From contig JAZLGI010000001.1 in assembly GCA_045616225.1 (NCBI GenBank), positions 1-28,467 of the forward strand: 28,467 nucleotides of DNA, given 5' to 3'. Shown here one piece after another: positions 7,716 to 15,108 of the stretch. Position 1 is the stretch's first letter. Every line of letters begins with the position of its first letter. The notes beneath the pieces are model-generated. The model made no database searches. It was not told where the DNA came from and saw nothing but the letters and a program-made list of their open reading frames with translations. A program made the position numbers and the translations under genes. Source of the DNA: JAZLGI01 sp045616225 (lineage in GTDB: Bacteria > Spirochaetota > Spirochaetia > Sphaerochaetales > Sphaerochaetaceae).

Positions 7716-8223
7716 TTCTTTTTACATCAGAATTAGTATAGACGGTAAACCGAATAGTATATCCATTATCATCCTGAGGTTCTGAACACTCAGTCATTTT
7801 CCAGTTGCTTAATTCATCAAGATTGTCAAAAAAAACTTCTGCCCCTCCATCTGCTTCAACTTTTGTCAGATAAACTTTTTCACAATATGGCAGCATAGTA
7901 TGATACATCATAGCTCCGCCGATAATAAAAACGTCTTCACTCGGGTATTTTGAAATTTCTTTAAAAAGTTCATCAAGGTTTTCAACCATTACAAAACCGT
8001 CTTCTTTAGCTTTTTGCCTGTTTCCACCAGGCCAAAGTACTATATTTGTTCTGTTTTTCAAAGGTTTGCTTTCCGGAAAAGACAACAAAGTATTTGACCC
8101 CATAACCACAACTTTGCCCTTTGTTGTCGTTCTGAAATACTTCATATCAAGAGGAAGTTTAAACATTAAATCATTTCGTTTTCCTATTCCCCATTTACTG
8201 TCACAATGTAAAATAGCCTGCAT
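7708..8223 (-). CDS. folA: Dihydrofolate reductase
   Basis: 171 residues, normal length. It reduces dihydrofolate to tetrahydrofolate with NADPH in the cytoplasm, regenerating the cofactor that ThyA oxidises. Visible motifs: WGIG (11-14) in the Met20-type loop; LPLDMKYF with catalytic D26; KVVVMGSNT for NADPH and substrate contact; and IIGGAMMY for the cofactor-binding glycines. The classical LPW..P active-site box is replaced by MFKLPLD, a tolerable variation. GGAGG lies just upstream of the ATG. The gene follows thyA by 13 nt and overlaps uvrC by 8 nt. Confidence 0.93.
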   Translation of the reverse strand: MQAILHCDSKWGIGKRNDLMFKLPLDMKYFRTTTKGKVVVMGSNTLLSFPESKPLKNRTNIVLWPGGNRQKAKEDGFVMVENLDELFKEISKYPSEDVFIIGGAMMYHTMLPYCEKVYLTKVEADGGAEVFFDNLDELSNWKMTECSEPQDDNGYTIRFTVYTNSDVKRNG

Positions 8224-8236
8224 TGCTTTCCTCCAA

Positions 8237-9067
8237 TCAGATAGCTACCGGAATATCATACTTTTTATCAGAACACTGATAGTTGATTAATTTGAAATCT
8301 GCAGTTGTAAATTTGTAGAAATCATCAATTTCCTTGTTAATCACAAACTCAGGAGCTTCATACTGAGGGTTTTCTATTATTTCCTTTATAATAGGGATAT
8401 GTCTGTCATAAATATGGGCATCTGCAATTACATGAACAAATTCACCTACTTCAAGTCCGCATACCTGAGCCAGCATATACATAAGCACACTGTACTGAAC
8501 AACATTCCAGTTATTTGCAGTTAACATATCCTGACTTCTTTGGTTTAAAATTCCGTTCAAAGTTTTGCCGCTTACATTAAATGTCATTGAGTATGCACAA
8601 GGGTAAAGCATCATCTCATTTAAGTCTTGATGATTGTAAATATTAGTTAGTATTCTTCTGCTCTGAGGGTTATTCTTTAAATCAAAAATTACCCTATCTA
8701 CCTGGTCAAATTCGCCTTCTTTGTATTTGTGCTTAATTCCAAGCTGATAGCCGTAAGCTTTTCCGATTGTACCGTTTTCATCTTGCCAACTGTCCCAGAC
8801 ATGAGTTTTCAGTTGACTGACAACATTTGATTTTTTTTGCCAAATCCAAAGCAACTCATCAACGGCACTTTTCATAAAAGTTTTTCTGATGGTAATAATA
8901 GGAAATTCTTCTTTAAGATTATATCTGTTTACCAAGCAGAATTTTTTTATTGTGTGTGCAGGCGTTCCGTCTTCCCAATGCGGTCGAACGGCAAGGTCTT
9001 TATCAGAAAAACCGTTTTCAAGGATATCCTTTACATTTGCTACAAAAATTTCATCTGCTCTGCTCAT
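8237..9067 (-). CDS. thyA: Thymidylate synthase (ThyA type)
   Basis: 276 residues. It methylates dUMP to dTMP using methylene-tetrahydrofolate. Key features: RKTFMKSAVDELLWIW (61-76) in the folate/phosphate region; the catalytic cysteine C157 in LYPCAYSM; the dUMP-binding stretch NQRSQDMLTANNWNV (175-189); and HIYDRH near the C terminus. Length is at the normal end for the long ThyA form. AGAGG precedes the ATG by 6 nt. It is the first gene of a thyA-folA-uvrC operon, with a promoter at 9084-9112. Confidence 0.95.
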   Translation of the reverse strand: MSRADEIFVANVKDILENGFSDKDLAVRPHWEDGTPAHTIKKFCLVNRYNLKEEFPIITIRKTFMKSAVDELLWIWQKKSNVVSQLKTHVWDSWQDENGTIGKAYGYQLGIKHKYKEGEFDQVDRVIFDLKNNPQSRRILTNIYNHQDLNEMMLYPCAYSMTFNVSGKTLNGILNQRSQDMLTANNWNVVQYSVLMYMLAQVCGLEVGEFVHVIADAHIYDRHIPIIKEIIENPQYEAPEFVINKEIDDFYKFTTADFKLINYQCSDKKYDIPVAI

Positions 9068-9083
9068 AAATTACCTCTGATTA

Positions 9084-9112
9084 ATTATCTCAGATTGAAC
9101 AGTCAATTGCAA
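9084..9112 (-). promoter_or_regulatory. Promoter of the thyA-folA-uvrC operon
   Basis: On the minus strand, TTGCAA (9112-9107) is followed after 17 bp by GATAAT (9089-9084), about 16 bases before the thyA ATG. It interleaves with the divergent promoter of the radical SAM gene. Confidence 0.5.
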
Positions 9113-9121
9113 TCTTATACA
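9095..9121 (+). promoter_or_regulatory. Possible promoter of the radical SAM gene
   Basis: TTGAAC (9095-9100), a short 15-bp spacer, then TATACA (9116-9121). The -10 box ends only 9 bases before the ATG at 9131, leaving almost no leader and no Shine-Dalgarno sequence. Confidence 0.4.
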
Positions 9122-9130
9122 ATTGCCCGC

Positions 9131-10315
9131 ATGAGCAGTGTTGTAGATAATATACCTTTTCTGAGCTTTCAACAAAGGCGAATCCTCAATGAAAACTATC
9201 AGGACTTAAATCTCTGGCAAATAAATCCTCCTGAAAATTTATGGCAAGGCTCTACTAAAAATGAGATTCAGAAAGATTATTCAAGATTCATTTCCTTCAT
9301 GGAAGGGCTAAGAAATTCACCCATAGATTATTCTTCATTTTCACCTGACTACAATTTTGCTTCCAACCATACCAGTATAGTCTCTGACTTTATTGCTCCT
9401 CAAAAGATTATGGGACGTTGCCCTTGCCCTTCTGAAGACCCGGTTTTAAGGTGTTGCAATTTAAAAACTCTTGATGCTGTTCAGCAATGCGCTTTTGCTT
9501 GTGCTTATTGCTCTATCCAAAGCTTTTATTCAGAAAATCAAATTAAGGTTATTTCAAATTTAGACCGTTTTCTCCAGGAAATGACCGTAGAAAATGGAAC
9601 TTGGCACATTGGGACAGGTCAAAGTTCAGACAGTCTTTTGCTAGGAGATGACTATGGAACTCTTACCGCTTTATCGCATTTTGCAGAAAAGCATAAAGAC
9701 ATTGTCATTGAGTTAAAAACAAAATCTTCAAGAATAGATTGGTTAAGATTGTCAATGCCGGCAAATGTAATAAGTACATGGTCTGTAAATGCTAAAACAG
9801 TAACACAAAAAGAAGAGCATGGAGCTGCAAGTCTTGAAAACAGAATCAAAGCTGCAAAACTTGCCTCTGACAGCGGAAGACTTGTTGGTTTTCATATTCA
9901 TCCTATGGTCTATTTCACTAATTGGAAGAATGAGTACAAAGAACTTGTTAACATAATTTGTGATGAAATAAATCCGGACAATGCAGTGATGATAGGAATA
10001 GGAGCATTAACATTTACAAAACCAAATTTAAAAGCTTTGCGTGAAAGTCAACGTCCTACCAGAGTTACACAAATGCCGTTATATGGTATTGCAGGAAAGT
10101 ATTCTTATTCACAGGAAGTAAAAAAAGAAATGTTTTCTTTTGTGTACGACAGCTTTCCTGCACAATGGAAAGAGAAAGTATTCTTCTATCTCTGCATGGA
10201 AAACAAAGACTTTTGGCAACCATGCTTAAAACGCTCTTATAGCTCAAATGCAGAATTTGAAGAGGACATGAAAAAACATTATTTTGCGAAAATTTCAGAA
10301 AAGTCCCATTCTTGA
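9131..10315 (+). CDS. Spore-photoproduct-lyase-like radical SAM protein
   Basis: 394 residues. The radical SAM cluster is C120-x3-C124-x2-C127 (CAFACAYC). Downstream motifs resemble the SPL family: HIGTGQSSDSLLLGDDYG (159-176), IELKTKSS (193-200), ISTWSVN (214-220) and GFHIHPMVY. Spore photoproduct lyase repairs a thymine dimer in spore DNA. Spirochaetes make no spores, so the substrate here is unknown. An additional cysteine group precedes the core (GRCPCPSEDPVLRCCN, C97, C99, C108, C109). I start at ATG 9131; the frame is open further upstream, but that part overlaps thyA on the other strand and has no family match. No Shine-Dalgarno sequence is seen. Its last 21 bases overlap rsmE. Confidence 0.8.
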   Translation: MSSVVDNIPFLSFQQRRILNENYQDLNLWQINPPENLWQGSTKNEIQKDYSRFISFMEGLRNSPIDYSSFSPDYNFASNHTSIVSDFIAPQKIMGRCPCPSEDPVLRCCNLKTLDAVQQCAFACAYCSIQSFYSENQIKVISNLDRFLQEMTVENGTWHIGTGQSSDSLLLGDDYGTLTALSHFAEKHKDIVIELKTKSSRIDWLRLSMPANVISTWSVNAKTVTQKEEHGAASLENRIKAAKLASDSGRLVGFHIHPMVYFTNWKNEYKELVNIICDEINPDNAVMIGIGALTFTKPNLKALRESQRPTRVTQMPLYGIAGKYSYSQEVKKEMFSFVYDSFPAQWKEKVFFYLCMENKDFWQPCLKRSYSSNAEFEEDMKKHYFAKISEKSHS

Positions 10316-11017
10316 AAGGAGAACAGAAGTTCCACAGGTGCAAGCCGTTTCTGTTCTCAACACCCTGCTTCCTATTAATTTAGGTTCAAAACCTTCTTCA
10401 AGAAACCTTGAACGTTCTCGTTCACTCCATCCCCTTTCAGATCCAATTGCAAGAACAGCATTTTCCTTTACCTTTGCAAGAGCTAATGAGGTTGACCCAA
10501 TAACATTATCCAAAAGATAAAAAGAAGTATTCTCAGAATTGCTTTCTTTTGCCTTTTCTATTGCCTGTCCCACAAAGTCCGAGAAAAACAATTCCGGCAT
10601 TCCCGAATGAGCAGATTGCATTGCTCCGTCAAGAAGGTATTCCTTATATTCTCCTTCTTTGTAAAAATTACTTTCCCGATATGATTTTTCCCCTGTATCA
10701 CTTCCGGTAAGTATGATTCTCCCTACACCTAGGCTCACCGCTTCCCTGAGAATTCTTTTCATGCAAATAGGTCTTACCTGAGCAATGATAAGGGTAACAG
10801 GATATAGAGTAGGAACAGTCTTTTGCGTATAAGAAAAGAACACTCCCTCTTCTGTTATTTTTTCTATAACAGAGATACCCTCAGACTCATTGATAATTCC
10901 CATCTTAAAAGTGTCACCTTCCTTAAGATGCAACACTTCCTTTATGTGTTTTGCTCTTTCATCAGAAGATGCTATAAATGAGTTCTCAGGTAGCTTATCA
11001 AATAAAATAATGTTCAT
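10295..11017 (-). CDS. rsmE: 16S rRNA (uracil-1498-N3)-methyltransferase
   Basis: 240 residues, SPOUT-class knotted methyltransferase that modifies U1498 of 16S rRNA late in 30S assembly. The N-terminal PUA-like part contains DERAKHIKEVLHLKEGD. The C-terminal knot has AIGSERGWSERERSRFLEEGF (the family's 'GPEGG...E' loop, here with S-E-R-G) and RVLRTETA, the SAM-binding signature. The middle contains ILREAVSLGVGRIILTGSDTGEKS, also typical. It is the last gene of the carD-ispD-ispF-rsmE run, 24 nt after ispF. Its 3' end overlaps the convergent radical SAM gene by 21 nt. Confidence 0.92.
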   Translation of the reverse strand: MNIILFDKLPENSFIASSDERAKHIKEVLHLKEGDTFKMGIINESEGISVIEKITEEGVFFSYTQKTVPTLYPVTLIIAQVRPICMKRILREAVSLGVGRIILTGSDTGEKSYRESNFYKEGEYKEYLLDGAMQSAHSGMPELFFSDFVGQAIEKAKESNSENTSFYLLDNVIGSTSLALAKVKENAVLAIGSERGWSERERSRFLEEGFEPKLIGSRVLRTETACTCGTSVLLSRMGLF

Positions 11018-11041
11018 TTTACCAGGTTTTTTAACCGTTTT

Positions 11042-11533
11042 CTAAAAATACTCTTTTTCTATAAGAACAGAAGCCTGTGCCATAACTGCATTACCAGTTC
11101 CAAGTTCTCCCAGCATATGTTCTGCTGTTTTTGCTTTTACGTTTACATCTTCAACTCTCATATCAAGAGCTTCTGCAATAGCCTTTCTCATTTCCAATTT
11201 ATACTCTGAAAGCTTTGGAGTCTGTAAAACAATTGTACAGTCTACATTCACAATCTGATAATCTTTTTCTCTGAGCATATCATTTGTCATTCTGAGCAAA
11301 ACGACAGAAGATATATCTTCATACTGAGAATCTGAATCAGGAAATTGAGTTCCGATATCTTCCAATCCGGCAGCTCCTAGAAGTGCATCAATAATTGAAT
11401 GAATGACTGCATCTCCATCAGAATGTCCCAAACACCCTTTATCATTTTCTATCTCAATTCCTCCTAGAATAAGAGGTCTGTTTTCAACTAATTTATGTAC
11501 ATCCCAACCTGTACCTACTCTTTTAAAACTCAT
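11042..11533 (-). CDS. ispF: 2-C-methyl-D-erythritol 2,4-cyclodiphosphate synthase
   Basis: 163 residues. It cyclises the IspE product (a CDP-methylerythritol phosphate) and releases CMP in the MEP pathway of isoprenoid synthesis. Metal ligands are visible: D11 and H13 in TGWDVHKL, and H45 in GDAVIHSIIDALLGAAG, with GHSDGD before it. The C-terminal nucleotide motif is unusual: TAEHMLGELGTGNAV replaces the common 'TTEKLGFTGRGEGIA', so the usual Arg and Glu are lost and the spacing differs. The ATG overlaps the ispD stop (ATGA). IspE is not in this window. Confidence 0.92.
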   Translation of the reverse strand: MSFKRVGTGWDVHKLVENRPLILGGIEIENDKGCLGHSDGDAVIHSIIDALLGAAGLEDIGTQFPDSDSQYEDISSVVLLRMTNDMLREKDYQIVNVDCTIVLQTPKLSEYKLEMRKAIAEALDMRVEDVNVKAKTAEHMLGELGTGNAVMAQASVLIEKEYF

Positions 11534-12324
11534 TCAAACTCCTTTATGCAGGAACCGTGGCAGGTTGAACAGTTACCTGTACATCCGGTTATCTCTGCAG
11601 TTTCTTCCTCCGGAGCGTCTTCTTTAATTCCAAGATCTTCCGGATAAGTTATTTTTCTGTTTGCTGCATCTCCTCTTACTGCGACTGCTTTATAACCTTT
11701 GCAGGAAAATACAGCTGTATCATCAGTAAAATAATCAAGATTGTGTTCATAGGCAAACAAATGAGCTTCCATTATTTTATCAAAGTCAAAAGTCTGTGGA
11801 GTTTGAATCTGATAAACATTTGTCCTGTCTACACGTTCTGAAACAAAACCTTCTTCATCAACTTTGGCCAAGCTGTCCCTTACAGCTACAGAAGGAACTG
11901 CTCCACCGAAAATTCTTGCATATCCAAGGCAATTCTCTATTATTGATTTGGTTACGAAAGGTCTCGCACCGTCATGAATACTTACAAAATCAAACTTAAT
12001 TTCTTCCTTGTGTTTCTTTAATTCACAAAGAGCATTAAATACGCTCTCCTGTCTGGATTTGCCACCTTCAACCAGGAAAATAGGAACATTTTTCTGATAA
12101 TATAATTCTTCAAGAGCTTTAATGACTACTTCTTGAGTTCCTTTTTTATAAGTCACTGCAACACAGGATAAACCTTCTGTTTCAAAAAAAGGTTTTAAAG
12201 AATGATAAAGGATAGAATGCCCTTCAAAGTTGATGAATTCTTTCTTTGTATTTCCGGACAAACCTGAATTGAATCTGGTGGAACTGCCTGCAGCAGTAAT
12301 AATGACGGCATGATGTAAAGACAT
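11530..12324 (-). CDS. ispD: 2-C-methyl-D-erythritol 4-phosphate cytidylyltransferase with cysteine tail
   Basis: 264 residues. It transfers CMP from CTP to methylerythritol phosphate, the third step of the MEP pathway. Family motifs: AAGSSTRFNSGLSGNTKKEF (CTP loop, longer than usual), IHDGARPFV, TNVYQIQTPQTF, DYFTDDTAVF, and RKITYPEDLGI. The domain ends near residue 233. It is followed by an acidic linker and TGCTGNCSTCHGSCIKEFE, with cysteines at 248, 252, 255 and 259 (CX3CX2CX3C), not part of normal IspD. I start at ATG 12324, which overlaps the carD stop (TGATG) and has GGAG upstream, rather than the GTG one codon earlier. It overlaps ispF by 4 nt. Confidence 0.93.
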   Translation of the reverse strand: MSLHHAVIITAAGSSTRFNSGLSGNTKKEFINFEGHSILYHSLKPFFETEGLSCVAVTYKKGTQEVVIKALEELYYQKNVPIFLVEGGKSRQESVFNALCELKKHKEEIKFDFVSIHDGARPFVTKSIIENCLGYARIFGGAVPSVAVRDSLAKVDEEGFVSERVDRTNVYQIQTPQTFDFDKIMEAHLFAYEHNLDYFTDDTAVFSCKGYKAVAVRGDAANRKITYPEDLGIKEDAPEEETAEITGCTGNCSTCHGSCIKEFE

Positions 12325-12824
12325 CACTTCTCCAATTTTGCGAAGATTTCCTTTTCAATCTCCTCCGGACTTCTGTTCATGGAGAAAGAACATTCATCTA
12401 TGAGAAGCCTTATAGCATTGTCATAAAGCTTTCTCTCCTGAACAGGTAGCTCCTTAATCTTGCTTCTGTGATACAAACCGTGAACAACCTTTACTATGGA
12501 CATGATTGAGCCCTCTTTTATAAGGTCAACATTCATTTGATAGCGGGCTTTCCAGTCTACATTCACAGTCTCAAATTTTTCTGAGATTGAATTAAGAGCG
12601 CGTTTGGCTTCTTCCGGTGAAACGAGAGGTCTTACTCCCACCTCATCCACCATATCTACAGGGATACTTACAGTCATATCCGAGATGTCTATGTATATAA
12701 CGTAGTATGTCACAGGAGTACCGTGAAGATTTCTTTCACGGATATTCTTTACAACACCTACGCCCTGAAGAGGATAAACAACATGTTCTCCAATTTTAAA
12801 TGAGGTTTTCTTTTCTGAAGCCAT
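12324..12824 (-). CDS. carD: CarD-family RNA-polymerase-binding transcription regulator
   Basis: 166 residues. CarD proteins bind the beta subunit of RNA polymerase through an N-terminal Tudor-like domain and stabilise open promoter complexes with a helical C-terminal domain. Here residues 8-70 give FKIGEHVVYPLQGVGVVKNI and YYVIYIDISDMTVSIPVDMV, the classic CarD/TRCF-RID pattern. The rest is helical (SPEEAKRALNSISEKF, and further on KELPVQERKLYDNAIRLL). The start is the ATG at 12824; a longer open frame to 12914 runs through the promoter and is hydrophobic nonsense. AGGG is just 2 nt before the ATG, too close to act as a normal ribosome site. First gene of the operon with ispD, ispF and rsmE. 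Confidence 0.92.
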   Translation of the reverse strand: MASEKKTSFKIGEHVVYPLQGVGVVKNIRERNLHGTPVTYYVIYIDISDMTVSIPVDMVDEVGVRPLVSPEEAKRALNSISEKFETVNVDWKARYQMNVDLIKEGSIMSIVKVVHGLYHRSKIKELPVQERKLYDNAIRLLIDECSFSMNRSPEEIEKEIFAKLEK

Positions 12825-12830
12825 GACCCT

Positions 12831-12859
12831 ATTATAGCTCAAAAAATGACTTCTCACAA
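12831..12859 (-). promoter_or_regulatory. Strong promoter of carD-ispD-ispF-rsmE
   Basis: On the minus strand, TTGTGA (12859-12854) lies 17 bp before a perfect TATAAT (12836-12831). Only six bases (AGGGTC) separate the -10 box from the carD ATG, so the predicted transcript start falls on or next to the A of ATG and the mRNA may be leaderless. Confidence 0.7.
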
Positions 12860-12891
12860 CAAGCTCAATAGAAAAAAAAACAACAATGCGA

Positions 12892-12897
12892 TATAGT
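12892..12897 (+). promoter_or_regulatory. Possible -10 box of malQ
   Basis: TATAGT sits 8 bases before the malQ ATG at 12906. No good -35 hexamer lies 16-18 bp upstream (TAGAAA there), and no Shine-Dalgarno sequence separates it from the start codon. Confidence 0.35.
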
Positions 12898-12905
12898 AAC
12901 GCACT

Positions 12906-14387
12906 ATGAAACAAATAGACAGAAAGTTTGGCATTTTAATTCATCCAACTTCTTTTCCTTCTCCATTTGGAATAGGAGATTTAGGTGAAGAAGCAAGGGA
13001 AATATTGAAAAAACTGGCAGAGTCCGGAGTAAGGCTTTGGCAAATTCTTCCGTTAGGGCCAACAGGTTACGGTGATTCACCCTACTCTTCACGTTCATGT
13101 TTTGCCGGAAACGAATACATGATTGATTTAAGAACTCTTCCAGGTCTTGATTTGAATTTCCAAGATTTTTCCCAAGACCATTCACAGAGAGTCAATTACA
13201 ATACTGTATTTGAAAAGAAGCTTCCATTGTTGAAAAAAGCAGCAGATTTGTTTCTTGAAAAAAACAACAAAGATACTGACTTCAAAAACTTCTGCGACAA
13301 CAATTCATGGTGGCTTGACGATTACTCACTTTATCAGGCTCTTGTTAATCATTTTAAAGATTCCCGGTGGCAAACCTGGGAAAATGACCTAAAAATGAGA
13401 AATCCTAAGGCAATAGAGCATTGGTCAAATGAACTTAAATCAGACATTTCCAGATACAAAGTCCTTCAGTATTTCTTCTACACGCAATGGGATTCACTTC
13501 ATAAATTTGCAAACAACCTTGGTATTGAAATAATAGGAGATATTCCTATTTTTGCAGCCGGTGACAGTGTTGATGTCTGGTCTCATCCTGAATTATTCAA
13601 GCTTGATAAGAATTTGAATCAGACTTGTGGAGCAGGCGTTCCACCTGATGCTTTCTGCTCAGACGGACAGTATTGGGGGAATCCTGTTTACAATTGGAAA
13701 AGACATGAACAAGACGATTTTGCTTGGTGGAAAAAGAGAATTGAACATACCTTAAGCCTTGTTGATATCGTAAGAATAGATCACTTCCGCGGTTTTGAAA
13801 GCTATTGGGAAGTTCCTGCATCCAGTCCAACTGCCGCAAGTGGAAAATGGGTAAAAGGTCCTGGCATGAAACTTCTGAAAAACTTTAAAGACAGTTCCAT
13901 TATTGCCGAAGATCTTGGTGTAATCACCCCGCAGGTTGAAAAAATGCTTTCAGATAGTGGTTTTCCTGGAATGAAAGTTTTGCAGTTTGCCTTTGATATG
14001 AGAAACGGATATCCGGATAAATCAAATTATTATATGCCGTTTAATATCACTTCAAACTGTATCTTCTATACAGGAACCCATGACAATCAGACCACACGTG
14101 GCTGGTTTAACGAAAAAAGCCCTGAGTTTAAAGATATGCTCAGAAGATTCTTCCAATGCCCTGATGAAGAAATCGTATGGCAGATGATAAGATGCGTAAT
14201 TGCCAGTCCTGCAAAATATGCAGTAATACCTATGCAAGATTTAATGGGGCTTGATGATGATGCAAGAATGAATAAGCCGTCAACAGTAGGAACTTTTAAC
14301 TGGTCATGGAGAATGAACCCCAGAAATTTGGATTTCTGGGGCCTTGAAAGGTTAAAAGAACTAATCAAACTTCATGGAAGAATTTGA
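12906..14387 (+). CDS. malQ: 4-alpha-glucanotransferase (amylomaltase)
   Basis: 493 residues, the standard length of a GH77 enzyme. It transfers maltodextrin segments between alpha-1,4-glucans and releases glucose, in cytoplasmic maltodextrin or glycogen metabolism. The start GILIHPTSFPSPFGIGDLG and LWQILPLGPTGYGDSPY are hallmark GH77 sequences. The catalytic residues are visible: nucleophile D292 (VRIDHFRGFESYW), acid/base E335 (IIAEDLGVITPQV), and D393 (YTGTHDNQTTRGW). The 250s loop region is present (CGAGVPPDAFCSDGQYWGNP). No other carbohydrate genes are adjacent, so its pathway context is not visible here. It ends exactly where the convergent ATPase gene ends, with no base between them. 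Confidence 0.96.
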   Translation: MKQIDRKFGILIHPTSFPSPFGIGDLGEEAREILKKLAESGVRLWQILPLGPTGYGDSPYSSRSCFAGNEYMIDLRTLPGLDLNFQDFSQDHSQRVNYNTVFEKKLPLLKKAADLFLEKNNKDTDFKNFCDNNSWWLDDYSLYQALVNHFKDSRWQTWENDLKMRNPKAIEHWSNELKSDISRYKVLQYFFYTQWDSLHKFANNLGIEIIGDIPIFAAGDSVDVWSHPELFKLDKNLNQTCGAGVPPDAFCSDGQYWGNPVYNWKRHEQDDFAWWKKRIEHTLSLVDIVRIDHFRGFESYWEVPASSPTAASGKWVKGPGMKLLKNFKDSSIIAEDLGVITPQVEKMLSDSGFPGMKVLQFAFDMRNGYPDKSNYYMPFNITSNCIFYTGTHDNQTTRGWFNEKSPEFKDMLRRFFQCPDEEIVWQMIRCVIASPAKYAVIPMQDLMGLDDDARMNKPSTVGTFNWSWRMNPRNLDFWGLERLKELIKLHGRI

Positions 14388-15095
14388 TTATTCAGAGATA
14401 AGCATTGTTTTTGGATTAAGTGCCACTCCTGTAGGATGTGGCATTCTTTTTGCATGATCCTTCACAACTGTCATAATTACGCGACTTTTCTCATCATTGT
14501 AATGAAGTCCAACAAGAACATCTATTACATCAAGGAACGGTTCAATGCTGCTTGGAACACCATACTCATCAATGGATACATTTTCTTTAACAGGAGAAAC
14601 ACTGAACCATACTTCAATGTTCATCTTCATTGCAAACTCTTTGATTTTTTTTACATCTTCTGCAGATGCAATTGTTAATTTGTAACCGTCAAAGAAAACA
14701 CTGTCTGCCTTAAAAGCTCCCTGCTCAATAAGTGTCTCAAGGCTGTTTATAATTTTATCAACAGAAACATTTTCCTGAGAAAAATTCATCATAACACGGT
14801 TGGTTCTGAGTGTTTCATAAAGTTCATATGAGTTATCAAGTCCTTTAAACTCAGTAATCTCACGGAATACTTCTTTGTACCAATTCATTGTGTGTTCTAC
14901 ATTTGTTCCAAAAGATACATGAACAACACTTTCATTTCTGATGAGTTTATCAATTGCAAGATGAACAAGACAAGCAGTCTTTCCTACACCGTGACGTGAA
15001 GCAAGAACTCCAAGATTGCCACGTCCAAGCCCACCGTTTATTGATTCTTCAAAAACCCTTATAGGGCTTTTATCTATAAGATCTTTTACTTCCAT
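14388..15095 (-). CDS. P-loop ATPase-like protein, function unknown
   Basis: 235 residues. A Walker A-like motif lies at 32-40 (ASRHGVGKT), preceded by a strand (GNLGVL) and followed by a helix. A Walker B-like strand with D136 is at 131-137 (DSVFFDG). The layout resembles the RecA/KaiC/DnaB core, but it is shorter, and I see no DNA-binding loops or partner domain. The opening MEVKDLIDKSPIRVFEESINGG recalls the lead-in of DnaB- and KaiC-like ATPases ('..R.L.e.l.GGl..G.l.vi'). There are no membrane segments. AGGAA sits 8 nt before the ATG. It has its own promoter and a structured leader (15109-15177). I cannot name a function; a regulatory or DNA-transaction role is only a guess. Confidence 0.75.
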   Translation of the reverse strand: MEVKDLIDKSPIRVFEESINGGLGRGNLGVLASRHGVGKTACLVHLAIDKLIRNESVVHVSFGTNVEHTMNWYKEVFREITEFKGLDNSYELYETLRTNRVMMNFSQENVSVDKIINSLETLIEQGAFKADSVFFDGYKLTIASAEDVKKIKEFAMKMNIEVWFSVSPVKENVSIDEYGVPSSIEPFLDVIDVLVGLHYNDEKSRVIMTVVKDHAKRMPHPTGVALNPKTMLISE

Positions 15096-15108
15096 AATTT
15101 TTCCTGAT

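Noticed and set aside
8837..9130. Upstream extension of the radical SAM frame.
   Set aside because: It overlaps conserved thyA on the other strand and crosses both promoters; the family-like sequence begins after ATG 9131.
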